A DNA stretch of 61,942 bases from Paludibacteraceae bacterium (GTDB lineage Bacteria > Bacteroidota > Bacteroidia > Bacteroidales > Paludibacteraceae): assembly GCA_017517845.1 (NCBI GenBank), contig JAFWXW010000026.1, positions 1-61,942 on the forward strand, written 5' to 3'. Below, piece by piece: positions 25,987 to 34,334 of the stretch; the stretch's first letter is position 1, and the number at the start of each line of letters is the position of its first letter. The notes under the pieces were generated by a model. That model made no database searches. It saw only the letters and a list, made by a program, of their open reading frames with translations, and was not told where the DNA came from. A program made the position numbers and the translations under genes.

Positions 25987-26870
25987 TTCAATAATTTTTT
26001 AAATTCTACAGGTAGTGGTGCTTCAAACTGATGATGTTTTTTGGTCACAGGGTGAATGAAGTGTAGCATTCCTGCATGAAGACAAACCCTGCCTGCAGTT
26101 TTATAAGTACTTCCATATTTTTTATCACCCACTATTGGGCAACCTACACTCTTTAGTTGGACTCTAATTTGGTTCTTTCGTCCAGTCTCCAGTGACAATT
26201 TTAACAAAGTATAAGGTGATTTTTCTTGTAAAACTTCATATTCCAACTCTGCATAATCTCCACCATTATCTTTGTCACTGGCGTGCATAATTAGCGATTT
26301 ATCCTCTGTTAGATATGATTTTATCACACCCTTTTTATCTGGCATTGTACCAGTTACCACAGCCCAATAACTTCTTTCTGGCACCATTTTGGTCCAGTTT
26401 TTTTGAAGAGTCTCTTGCACTTCTTGGCTCTTGGCAAAAATTAAAAGTCCAGAAGTTTCTCTATCCAAACGGTGAACCACATATATACGTTTATCACGTC
26501 CGTATGATTTCATATACTTATTAAGCACGTGATATACAGTATTTATCTTGTCTTTTTCTGTACCTACAGTTAAGAAACCTTCTTTTTTGTACACCACCAT
26601 CACATCATCATCTTCGTGTACCACATGCATGTGTGAGTGTATAAGTTTTTTCTTCTTTAGCAGAGTTTTAGAAGAACGAATTTCTAATTTATCGCCTTTT
26701 TTAAGAGGAAACTCTCTGTCTGTAAGCATTTTTGTACCATTAAGCCAAATTTGACCATGAACTATTAATGAACGTAGTGATGTTCTGCTATGATCACTAA
26801 GTTTTTTTGTTAAATACTCCATAAGAGGAGCATTTTCTGTTACCGTTATAGTATATTGTTTGTTTTGCAT
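25983..26870 (-). CDS. RluA-family pseudouridine synthase
   Basis: 295 aa. An N-terminal S4-like RNA-binding domain (about 14-70; SRTSLRSLIVHGQIWLNG) precedes the RluA catalytic domain, with the motif VVHRLDRETSGLLIFAKS. Asp136 in HRLD is the catalytic aspartate. Later motifs RKNQIRVQLKSVGCPIVGD and RVCLHAGMLHF fit the family. It should convert uridine to pseudouridine in rRNA or tRNA; the exact target (RluC, RluD or TruC type) cannot be read from sequence. It is the first gene of the RluA-MORN-xseA-xseB unit, whose genes overlap by ATGA-type junctions up to xseA. Confidence 0.9.
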   Translation of the reverse strand: MQNKQYTITVTENAPLMEYLTKKLSDHSRTSLRSLIVHGQIWLNGTKMLTDREFPLKKGDKLEIRSSKTLLKKKKLIHSHMHVVHEDDDVMVVYKKEGFLTVGTEKDKINTVYHVLNKYMKSYGRDKRIYVVHRLDRETSGLLIFAKSQEVQETLQKNWTKMVPERSYWAVVTGTMPDKKGVIKSYLTEDKSLIMHASDKDNGGDYAELEYEVLQEKSPYTLLKLSLETGRKNQIRVQLKSVGCPIVGDKKYGSTYKTAGRVCLHAGMLHFIHPVTKKHHQFEAPLPVEFKKLLK

Positions 26871-26894
26871 ACCTTATATTTTAAACACAATTTG

Positions 26895-26902
26895 CAAATA
26901 TA
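26895..26902 (-). promoter_or_regulatory. -7 promoter box of the RluA-xse operon
   Basis: TATATTTG on the minus strand, 25 bp upstream of the RluA start. It is part of a TTTGCAAA palindrome (26891-26898). Confidence 0.45.
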
Positions 26903-26982
26903 AGAAATTTATTAGTATATTTGTTGTTAGGCAATTAGGAATATTTAAAAATTTATAAAAACTCTACTTACCTAATAAAAAA

Positions 26983-27012
26983 ACTCCTAACTCCTAACTG
27001 CTAACTCCTAAC
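26983..27012 (-). repeat. Heptamer array upstream of the YtxH operon
   Basis: About four units of the complementary form (ACTCCTA, one variant ACTGCTA). A weaker plus-strand pair of units lies at about 26929-26941, so the stretch could fold into a loose hairpin. Confidence 0.85.
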
Positions 27013-27019
27013 TTTTTAT

Positions 27020-27027
27020 TATATTTG
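27020..27027 (+). promoter_or_regulatory. -7 promoter box of the YtxH operon
   Basis: TATATTTG, 59 bp upstream of the YtxH start and directly after the heptamer array. A second TATATTTG occurs at 26916-26923. Confidence 0.45.
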
Positions 27028-27074
27028 CACTAAGCACTTCATAAATGTGCTATATTTATTAACCCAATTTAAAA

Positions 27075-27081
27075 GCGGAGG
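27075..27081 (+). promoter_or_regulatory. Strong Shine-Dalgarno site of the YtxH gene
   Basis: GCGGAGG lies 5 bp before the ATG at 27087. Bacteroidetes genes seldom show a good Shine-Dalgarno sequence, and most genes in this window have AT-rich leaders instead. Confidence 0.65.
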
Positions 27082-27086
27082 TTATT

Positions 27087-27356
27087 ATGAATTTAAAAAA
27101 TGTATTAGCATTTGCTGGCGGAATTGCAGTAGGTGCAGTGGCAGCATTATTATTAGCACCAACATCTGGAGCTGAGCTTCGTGGCAAAATTATTGAATTA
27201 CTAAAAAGCAAAGGCATTAGTAAAGAAAGATTCGACGAACTCGTTACCCTTATTACAGAGAGAGTTAAATCATTTACTAATATGAACGATTTGGAAATAG
27301 TGGTTGATGAAGTTTTGGCAGAAGAAGGTGAAGTACAACAAAACGCTAAACAATAA
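27087..27356 (+). CDS. YtxH-domain small membrane protein
   Basis: 89 aa. One Gly/Ala-rich membrane segment at about residues 5-25 (VLAFAGGIAVGAVAALLLAP) is followed directly by TSGAELRGKI, the hallmark of YtxH (also called gas-vesicle or general-stress-like) proteins. The rest is a charged helix with an acidic end. Such proteins are linked to envelope or general stress in other bacteria; the molecular role is unknown. It begins a three-gene operon with a holin-like protein (2 bp gap) and a small basic protein, a set I recall as common in Bacteroidales. It has an unusually strong ribosome-binding site. Confidence 0.82.
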   Translation: MNLKNVLAFAGGIAVGAVAALLLAPTSGAELRGKIIELLKSKGISKERFDELVTLITERVKSFTNMNDLEIVVDEVLAEEGEVQQNAKQ

Positions 27357-27358
27357 CT

Positions 27359-27724
27359 ATGACTTCTGATTACAAACAATTATTAGAAGAATGCAAGCAA
27401 TATGCTTCTATGCGTTACGACTTGCTTAGGTTGGAATTATTAGAAAAATTATCCAAAATAATTTCACTTATACTATTGGCTATAGTAAGTCTCTTTATGG
27501 TTATGATAATATTTACATATTTATCATATCTTTTATTGTTGTGGTTTGAAACCATATTTGAAAGTATGATACCAGGCGTTTGCATAGTGGCAGGAATATA
27601 TACATTGATTTTGGTATGTATAATAGCATTTAAAGACAAAATATTCCTTAACCCTATGATTAGAGCCTTAAGCAAGATTATTTTTTCTGATGAGAACCAA
27701 AATGTAGAACCTGTAAAACAATAA
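27359..27724 (+). CDS. Phage-holin-family (holin superfamily III-like) membrane protein
   Basis: 121 aa. A basic N-terminal helix (KQLLEECKQYASMRYDLLRL) is followed by two membrane segments, about residues 34-60 (IISLILLAIVSLFMVMIIFTY) and 75-95 (MIPGVCIVAGIYTLILVCII). This resembles PF07332-type proteins, named for holins but present in ordinary chromosomal operons. There are no phage genes around, so a lysis role is unlikely; an envelope stress role with YtxH is more plausible but unproven. It is 2 bp downstream of YtxH and 3 bp upstream of the next gene. Confidence 0.7.
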   Translation: MTSDYKQLLEECKQYASMRYDLLRLELLEKLSKIISLILLAIVSLFMVMIIFTYLSYLLLLWFETIFESMIPGVCIVAGIYTLILVCIIAFKDKIFLNPMIRALSKIIFSDENQNVEPVKQ

Positions 27725-27727
27725 GTT

Positions 27728-27982
27728 ATGATGTATTCTAATTTAAAAAACATAGATGCAGTCATGGCAGAAAAGTTAGTTCTACAAGCTAAGATTGCAC
27801 AGAAAGAAAATAAGATAGTAAATGACTATAATTCTATTAAAACCTATTATTCTAACAAGTTTAGATGGTTTAATTTAGGCAAGTCACTTGTATTAAATAG
27901 TGGATTATTATCTGGTGTAGTAAAAAAATATTCATTGGGATATAAACTAATAAGTTATGTAATGAAGAAGTTTAAACGTTAA
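27728..27982 (+). CDS. Small basic protein, third gene of the YtxH operon
   Basis: 84 aa, Lys-rich, with no recognised domain. The first half is a predicted helix (MAEKLVLQAKIAQKENKIV); a weakly hydrophobic stretch near residues 56-66 (LVLNSGLLSGV) precedes a basic end (VMKKFKR). It follows the holin-like gene by 3 bp and is followed by a clear terminator, so it belongs to the same operon. Homologues seem to accompany YtxH in Bacteroidales, but I cannot name the family with confidence. Confidence 0.6.
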   Translation: MMYSNLKNIDAVMAEKLVLQAKIAQKENKIVNDYNSIKTYYSNKFRWFNLGKSLVLNSGLLSGVVKKYSLGYKLISYVMKKFKR

Positions 27983-28009
27983 AGAAACGTTTGCGATTTT
28001 CTAGAAATT

Positions 28010-28043
28010 AGACGATTTTTCCTTAAAAATCGTCTTTTTTTTA
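28010..28043 (+). terminator. Intrinsic terminator of the YtxH operon
   Basis: Stem AGACGATTTTT / AAAAATCGTCT with loop CCTT (28010-28035), followed by a run of T. Confidence 0.88.
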
Positions 28044-28053
28044 TTTTTTTTAA

Positions 28054-28061
28054 TATCTTTG
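28054..28061 (+). promoter_or_regulatory. -7 promoter box of the second T9SS cassette
   Basis: TATCTTTG, 27 bp before the ATG at 28089 and just after the preceding terminator. Confidence 0.5.
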
Positions 28062-28088
28062 TGGAAACCTTAGTTAAATATTTTGTCT

Positions 28089-31000
28089 ATGACAACAAAA
28101 TCTACTCTCATACGCTGTGTAATATTAGCGATATTCACTTGCGTAACTTCTTCACTTTTTGCATTAACTTTTAGCACAACAAAAACAGACGCCACATGTT
28201 TTGGCGTAAAGACAGGAAGCATTACTGTTTCGGTCTCTGATGCTGTAGGGAATTGTTATTATTCATTAACTGAAGATTTCGCATTACAACAAACTAGTAA
28301 CAAGTTTGAAAACCTAGGAGCTGGAACATATACCATTTATGTAAAAGATGACAACGGTATTGTAGGTCCAGATAATGTTACCATTAACGAACCAGAAGAA
28401 TTATTAATCTCAGAAGCTTCTACTGCTGTCAGTGTTTGTAAAGATGGAAGCATTACAGTAAAAGCCATTGGCGGTACTACTCCATACGTTTATAGTATAG
28501 ATGGTTTCACCACTGCACAACAAAACAACACATTCAGTTCACTTAATGTGGGAGCATATACAGTTTATGTAAAAGATGCTAATGGCTGCGAAGTTCATAC
28601 AGAACCAAATAGTGTTGTAGTTGAAACACTCACTGTAGATCCTCTTAAATCTAAACCTGCGGCAAATGTGGTTTGTGAAAATGACAAAACTGCATCTGTA
28701 ACATTTGTTGTGGTAGGTAGAACAGAACCTGTTGCACCAACCGACACTGCCAGATTTTATAGTGTAAAATTATTTGACATCACTAACCAACATGAAATTA
28801 TAGCCCCAGATTTAAAATACTCTAACAAATTCCACCCAGTAATTACAGAAGACAAGAAGAGAAAAGAACCTGTTTTAGATGAAAATGGCGAGCCTACATT
28901 GGATGAAAACGGAGAAATCATCACCAAAGATGTTGCCTACAAAGATACTCTTTGGACAGAAGGTTGTCACGAAATTACAAAAGCAGAAGAAGTATTCAAG
29001 GTAAGTAAAAAAGAATACACAGAAGAAATGAAAGGTTTTGACTGTAATGATAAAGTCACAGTTTCTGGGCTTGGTGCTGGAGCATACAGCATCAGATTCT
29101 TCAAAGGCGACTGTCAGTTTACAGGAGAAATAAAATTTACAATTGGAGTTACAGGTAGTCTTCCTCTAGCACAAATCAATGAAGTAGGTGCTTTCTGTGA
29201 TGCCTCTGAATATATCATATCCCCTACTATCACATCAAACCCTGGCGTAAGTAAATATGAATGGTTACTAAATGATGTAAAAATAGGAGATAAAAAAGAC
29301 CTTACACATACATTTACATCAGAAGAAAATAATCAATCACTTAAACTAAATGTAACCAACAGATGTGGAACTACCTCATCTAATACAGTTCTAGTTCAAG
29401 TAAATAAACGCCCTACTGCAACTATAGAAACCAATACAGATATATGTAGAAATCCACAATCAGAAGTTTATATTCGCTTTACTGGTAAAGGACCATTTAC
29501 ATACGTTTTGCAAGATGGAACAGAAAAAACAACATCAGATGTATTTATAAAAGAAGCAGTGAGCCCAGACAGCGACATTGCATTTACACTAACATCACTC
29601 AAAGACCAAAATTGTGAATCTATAGCAGAAGACATCAATACTGCAGAATCAAAACAACCAGATGTACTTACTGTAGAACCACCAACCTCTATTCCTGCAG
29701 CGAGTGTGGTATGCCAAAATGACAAAACAGCATCTGTAACATTTGCTGTGGCAGGCAGAACAGAAACTGTGGCACCTACAGATAGTACTACATACTATAT
29801 TGTAAAACTATTTGATATTACAAACCAACAAGAAATTTTAGATGAAGATTTAAAATACACTAGTGTTTTCCACCCTGTAATTACCAAAAACAGAGAAGAA
29901 AAAGAACCTGTTTTAGATGAAAATGGAGAACCAACACTAGATGAAAACGGAGAAATTATCACAGAAACTATAACCTATAAAGACACCATCTGGACAGAAG
30001 GTTGCCACGAACCTAGTAAAGTTGCAGAATTGATAAAATATAATTACAACGAGACTATGTTTGGTTTTGAGTGCAACGACAAGATTACACTTTCTGGACT
30101 TGGAGCAGGTTCATACAGCATTCGTTTTTTCAAAGGAACATGTGAAATTGCAGAAGAAATAAAATTTACAGTTGGAGTTACAGGCAGTCTTCCTTCTGCT
30201 TATATAAATGAAGTAGGAAGTTTCTGCAACGACACAGAAGTTACCATAAGTCCTACAGTGGAGTCAAACCCAAGTGCAACTAAATATGAATGGACATTGA
30301 ACGATGTTGTAATTGGAGAAAGCAAAGATTTAACACGTGCATTTGTATTAGATGAAAACAACCAAACTCTAAAACTTAGTGTTACAAACCGCTGTGGCAC
30401 AGTTACTTCAAACTCAGTGTTAGTACAAGTAAATCAACGCCCAACGGCTAAATTGGAGACTAGTAAAGATTACTTATGTAAAAATCAAACCACCGAAGTT
30501 ACTATTATCCTCAAAGGTGAAGCTCCTTTCTCATACACTTTACCAGATGGAACAGAAAAAACAGTATCAGAAGTATTTATAAGAGAAGAAGTCACCCCTG
30601 CAAAGGATACTATATTTACACTCACAACTCTCAATGATGCCAATTGTGCAGCAAAAATAGAAGAAGATGTAAATACAGCAGAAACAAAAGTATATCCCGA
30701 ACCAGAATATGAAATGAACATTACAGTTCCAGAACTAATGGTAAGTGGTAGATATGTAAAAGTATCTACAACCGAAGGATTTACTGACTACTCTCTATTT
30801 ATGAATGACGAAGAAATTCCTGCCAAAGGTCCAGAAAATATATTCTGGATCAAGAAATTCCCATATGGTACTTCTACTAATAATTTCAAAATAGAATTTA
30901 CTGATGAAAATGGTTGTTTATGGACATTAGAAGAAACTAAAACCATAGAATCTACCACATTCCCTAATATATTCACACCTAATGCAGATGGTGTAAATGA

Positions 31001-31193
31001 CATTTTCTTAGCAGATTATGACTTAAAAGTATATGATAGACATGGAACATTGATGTATGAAGGTACTACAGGTTGGGACGGCACTCATAATGGAATGGAA
31101 GCTAATCCAGGAGTATATTTATACACCGTGTTTATTCCTACAGAAGATGGGGAATTAGAAGTTATTAAATCCACATTAACCTTAGAACGCTAA
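28089..31193 (+). CDS. T9SS substrate with SprB-like repeats and type B CTD
   Basis: 1034 aa from the ATG at 28089; an in-frame TTG two codons earlier is less likely. Signal peptide MTTKSTLIRCVILAIFTCV...SLFA. Residues about 25-110 and 115-185 resemble SprB repeats (DATCFGVKTGSITVSVS, GAGTYTIYVKDDNG; CKDGSITVKAIGGTTPYVYSI, NVGAYTVYVKDANGCE). Two long tandem modules of 346 residues follow, at about 195-540 and 541-870. The end is a type B CTD: FPNIFTPNADGVNDIFLADY, LKVYDRHGTLMYEG, GWDGTHNGMEANPGVYLY. T9SS should export it to the surface, possibly as an adhesin. It starts the cassette with the OmpA-type and PorP genes (16 and 13 bp gaps). Confidence 0.87.
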   Translation: MTTKSTLIRCVILAIFTCVTSSLFALTFSTTKTDATCFGVKTGSITVSVSDAVGNCYYSLTEDFALQQTSNKFENLGAGTYTIYVKDDNGIVGPDNVTINEPEELLISEASTAVSVCKDGSITVKAIGGTTPYVYSIDGFTTAQQNNTFSSLNVGAYTVYVKDANGCEVHTEPNSVVVETLTVDPLKSKPAANVVCENDKTASVTFVVVGRTEPVAPTDTARFYSVKLFDITNQHEIIAPDLKYSNKFHPVITEDKKRKEPVLDENGEPTLDENGEIITKDVAYKDTLWTEGCHEITKAEEVFKVSKKEYTEEMKGFDCNDKVTVSGLGAGAYSIRFFKGDCQFTGEIKFTIGVTGSLPLAQINEVGAFCDASEYIISPTITSNPGVSKYEWLLNDVKIGDKKDLTHTFTSEENNQSLKLNVTNRCGTTSSNTVLVQVNKRPTATIETNTDICRNPQSEVYIRFTGKGPFTYVLQDGTEKTTSDVFIKEAVSPDSDIAFTLTSLKDQNCESIAEDINTAESKQPDVLTVEPPTSIPAASVVCQNDKTASVTFAVAGRTETVAPTDSTTYYIVKLFDITNQQEILDEDLKYTSVFHPVITKNREEKEPVLDENGEPTLDENGEIITETITYKDTIWTEGCHEPSKVAELIKYNYNETMFGFECNDKITLSGLGAGSYSIRFFKGTCEIAEEIKFTVGVTGSLPSAYINEVGSFCNDTEVTISPTVESNPSATKYEWTLNDVVIGESKDLTRAFVLDENNQTLKLSVTNRCGTVTSNSVLVQVNQRPTAKLETSKDYLCKNQTTEVTIILKGEAPFSYTLPDGTEKTVSEVFIREEVTPAKDTIFTLTTLNDANCAAKIEEDVNTAETKVYPEPEYEMNITVPELMVSGRYVKVSTTEGFTDYSLFMNDEEIPAKGPENIFWIKKFPYGTSTNNFKIEFTDENGCLWTLEETKTIESTTFPNIFTPNADGVNDIFLADYDLKVYDRHGTLMYEGTTGWDGTHNGMEANPGVYLYTVFIPTEDGELEVIKSTLTLER
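28671..30700 (+). repeat. In-gene tandem duplication (period 1038 bp)
   Basis: The stretch starting with VCENDKTASVTF (28671) recurs as VCQNDKTASVTF at 29709, an exact multiple of three apart (346 codons). Motifs WTEGCHE, TGSLP, NRCGT and PDGTEKT/QDGTEKT line up in both copies. The second copy ends near 30700, before the CTD. Confidence 0.9.
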
Positions 31194-31209
31194 CTATATA
31201 ATTATCACT

Positions 31210-33378
31210 ATGAAAGTTAATCGCATTCATATAATATTGTGTCTATTAGGACTTTCGTTGCCAATCATGGCTTCTAATATTTCTGGAAACACCGAGTTCC
31301 TAAAAAGAAATTATGAAGGTGCTATAGAAGAATATAAAAAGACTATTAATGCTACAGACAGCACAGATAGCAAAGATAAAAGTGTTGCATTTGCCAAATT
31401 TCGTGTAGGAGAATGCTATTCCAACCTAAACAACCCAGAAGAAGCTGTTAATTACCTAAATGAGGCTATTATTTCTGGTTATCAACATGCAGATGCCTAC
31501 CTTATATACGGTAAAAACCTACAAAAACTGGGAAAATACAAACTAGCAAAAGCTGCATTTGAAGAAGTAGAAAGATTACAACCTACCAATCCTCTGGTTA
31601 AAAACCTAAAGGCATCATGTGATTTCGCTTTGCGTTTTAGTTCACAAAACCCTATTTCTCCAGAAGAATATATCAAAGGTGTAAACACCGCGGATATGGA
31701 ATATGGTATAGGTTTCTATAAATCTGGTATAATCTATGCCACCACATCAAAAGACAAAGATGAATATCGTTCACAGATGTTCTTCACAGATTCTAGTGAT
31801 GAATTTAGTTCTTCACGTTCTGTAGATAATATGATAAAATCTGGCAAAAAGCCTAATATGGGTACATTTGCCATTGATACATTAAATTCAATAATGTATT
31901 ATACCAAATGTATAAACAATGAAAATAATGACTGTTTTATTTATTATTCAGTCTTCAAGAAAGATAAATGGAAAAATAAAGGAGTACTTCCTATAGGCGA
32001 CCGCCATACAGATGCTGCCCATCCTGCCCTTTCCGAAAATGGGAAAAGATTATATTTCACATCAAATAGATCTGGAGGATATGGAGGTAGTGATATTTGG
32101 TATATAGAAAAGAAACAAAATGGCAAATGGGATTACAAACCTATAAATGCAGGAGCTGTGGTCAATACAGCAGGAAATGAGGCATTTCCATACGTTGTAG
32201 GAAATACATTAATATTTGCTTCTGACGGAGGAGTAGGTTTTGGTGGATATGACCTGTATAGTGCAGTGATAGACGGAAAATCTATTTCTGGAGTACAAAA
32301 TCTATATCGCCCTATAAACTCTTCTTATGACGATATTAACATTATAGTATCAGAAAAGAATGACGAAGCATTCCTTATAAGCAATAGAAAAACAGATACT
32401 CAAGATGACATCTACAGATTTAAAGGAATCTTCTCTGCTACAATGATTTCTGGCCATGTTTATGATAAAAAGACTGGGGAGCCACTATCTGGAGCACAAG
32501 TTATTCTCAACGGAATGGGAAAATCCCAAACAGTACAAACCAATGAAGAAGGTTATTATTACGCATTTGTAGAAGCAGGCGATTTCTACAAACTCATAGC
32601 TAGTTCCATGGGATACCTTTCTGATATTGCCATGACCAAAACAGAAAAAACATCTATTGGTAGTTTCCCTGTAGAACAAGACTTCTACCTATCACAAGCA
32701 GCTATGTCTATCAGCGGTAGAGTTTATGATATGGAAACCAATGAACCATTCATAAACGAAGATGTAATGTTATACCAAGACGGCAAAGTAGTACAACAAA
32801 CCAAAACCGACATTACAGGTAGATATACTTTCACCGATCTAGAAAACGGAAAAGAATATCAAGTTAAGGTAAACAAACCAAATTTCTTATCTATCAGCAG
32901 TAAACCATTTAGATATTCAGAAAATGATAGTAATAATAGTCAGTTTGACCTAGCATCAATTCCAAGTGCAGGAAATGCTTACTCTTCTGATGATAAACGT
33001 TACAACAAAGAAGGTGCTGTTGTTGGTTGGGGTAAAGAAATTTTCTTATATGATATTTATTATAACTTTGATAGTGCAAAACTTCTACCAGAATCTAAAC
33101 ACGCACTAGATAAGATTATATTACTACTACAATCAAACCCTACCCTAAAACTAGAGTTTGGTTCACACACAGACTCTCGTGGCACACACGAATATAACGA
33201 TAAGCTTTCTGATGAACGTGCCAAATCTGTTGTAGATTACCTAGTTGAAGCTGGCATTGACCGCACTAGACTCACCTGGAGAGGTTACGGAAAACGCCAC
33301 CCACTTATAGCTAAACCTGCCACAGAAGGTGAGCACAGAATGAATCGTAGAACAAGTTTTAAAATAGTTGAAAACTAA
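31210..33378 (+). CDS. PorE-like OmpA protein with TPR, PD40 and regulatory-like domains
   Basis: 722 aa. Signal peptide (MKVNRIHIILCLLGLSLPIMA). Domains in order: TPR repeats (about 25-145; FAKFRVGECYSNLNNPEEA, YGKNLQKLGKYKLAKAAFEE), PD40/WD40-like propeller (about 165-405; KRLYFTSNRSGGYGGSDIWY, LIFASDGGVGFGGYDLYS), two carboxypeptidase-regulatory-like domains (near 414 and 502; GHVYDKKTGEPLSGAQV, GRVYDMETNEPF), and an OmpA domain (about 613-722; YYNFDSAKLLPESK, FGSHTDSRGTHEYNDKLS). This is the order of T9SS PorE, which links the outer-membrane complex to peptidoglycan. No lipobox is seen, unlike P. gingivalis PorE. It sits between its likely client and a PorP. Confidence 0.87.
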   Translation: MKVNRIHIILCLLGLSLPIMASNISGNTEFLKRNYEGAIEEYKKTINATDSTDSKDKSVAFAKFRVGECYSNLNNPEEAVNYLNEAIISGYQHADAYLIYGKNLQKLGKYKLAKAAFEEVERLQPTNPLVKNLKASCDFALRFSSQNPISPEEYIKGVNTADMEYGIGFYKSGIIYATTSKDKDEYRSQMFFTDSSDEFSSSRSVDNMIKSGKKPNMGTFAIDTLNSIMYYTKCINNENNDCFIYYSVFKKDKWKNKGVLPIGDRHTDAAHPALSENGKRLYFTSNRSGGYGGSDIWYIEKKQNGKWDYKPINAGAVVNTAGNEAFPYVVGNTLIFASDGGVGFGGYDLYSAVIDGKSISGVQNLYRPINSSYDDINIIVSEKNDEAFLISNRKTDTQDDIYRFKGIFSATMISGHVYDKKTGEPLSGAQVILNGMGKSQTVQTNEEGYYYAFVEAGDFYKLIASSMGYLSDIAMTKTEKTSIGSFPVEQDFYLSQAAMSISGRVYDMETNEPFINEDVMLYQDGKVVQQTKTDITGRYTFTDLENGKEYQVKVNKPNFLSISSKPFRYSENDSNNSQFDLASIPSAGNAYSSDDKRYNKEGAVVGWGKEIFLYDIYYNFDSAKLLPESKHALDKIILLLQSNPTLKLEFGSHTDSRGTHEYNDKLSDERAKSVVDYLVEAGIDRTRLTWRGYGKRHPLIAKPATEGEHRMNRRTSFKIVEN

Positions 33379-33391
33379 AAATATATAACAA

Positions 33392-34318
33392 ATGAAACTA
33401 TTTAAGAAAATATGGTTAGTGCTTTTATTAATGCCAATGTCATTAATGGCACAAAATGACGTACAAATCAGTCAGCATTTGTTTACACAGACACATTACA
33501 ATCCTGCACTTACAGGAAATTCTATATATGCTAACATCACTATGCTAGCACGTCACCAATTTGTGGATTTTCAGGGAGCACCTACCACAGGACTTTTAAA
33601 CTTTGATATTCTAGCCCCTTCCATAAACTCAGGTTTTGGTTTGTCTGTTGTATATGATAAATTTGGTCCACTAAGCACCTATAGTGCCACTGTGAACTAT
33701 GCATATCACATTCCACTAGGTGAAAATCACAAACTTTCATTCGGTTTGGGAGCTGGAGCTACATTTACACAATATGATGCTTCTGGCAATATTTATGAAC
33801 AAGAAAGTGACCCAACAGAATATTATGACAAAGATAGTCACATTAGACCAAATTTCAACTTCGGTATTCAATATCAATTAAGAAATTGGACTATTGGGGC
33901 ATCTTTAACACATATCCAAGAATATTTTATGGAAAAGAACTTACGTTTCTCTCCTGTAAATTATTATCTTTACACCAAATATAAATTTGAAGTGGGAAGA
34001 TACTGGGATATTACCCCTGCTATTGCAGCCCACTATAATGGTTCTAGTGTAAATGAAGAAATCAGTTTAATGGTAAATTACACAAAAGCACTATGGTTTG
34101 GTGTAGCATACAGAATGAGTGATTTATTCGTGGCAGAATCTATAGTTCCAATGATAGGATTTAACATAACTGACTATGTAAGATTAGGTTACGCATACGA
34201 CTTCAACCTTACACACTTACAGGGCTATACTTCTGGAACACATGAATTGATGCTAACAATAAGATTTAAAACTAATAACGAACAATACAAGACCCCTAGA
34301 TTTGCAGAGTGGGATTAA
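33392..34318 (+). CDS. PorP/SprF family T9SS outer-membrane protein (second copy)
   Basis: 308 aa. Signal peptide (MKLFKKIWLVLLLMPMSLMAQ) and then the PorP/SprF pattern: VQISQHLFTQTHYNPALTGNS, MLARHQFVDFQGAPTTGLLN, GFGLSVVYDKFGPLSTYSATVNYAY, and C-terminal strands ending LRFGYAYDF-like (VRLGYAYDFNL) and GTHELMLTIRFK. It follows the PorE-like gene by 13 bp and precedes rel by 16 bp. Probably it helps to export or hold the type B CTD protein at 28089-31193. It is clearly a paralogue of the protein encoded at 3221-4171, but the two are well diverged. Confidence 0.87.
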   Translation: MKLFKKIWLVLLLMPMSLMAQNDVQISQHLFTQTHYNPALTGNSIYANITMLARHQFVDFQGAPTTGLLNFDILAPSINSGFGLSVVYDKFGPLSTYSATVNYAYHIPLGENHKLSFGLGAGATFTQYDASGNIYEQESDPTEYYDKDSHIRPNFNFGIQYQLRNWTIGASLTHIQEYFMEKNLRFSPVNYYLYTKYKFEVGRYWDITPAIAAHYNGSSVNEEISLMVNYTKALWFGVAYRMSDLFVAESIVPMIGFNITDYVRLGYAYDFNLTHLQGYTSGTHELMLTIRFKTNNEQYKTPRFAEWD

Positions 34319-34334
34319 CTAAAAACGTACGACT

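Noticed and set aside
27359-27724. Prophage remnant because of the holin-like gene
   Set aside because: No endolysin, structural or integrase genes are near; the family is common in chromosomal YtxH operons.
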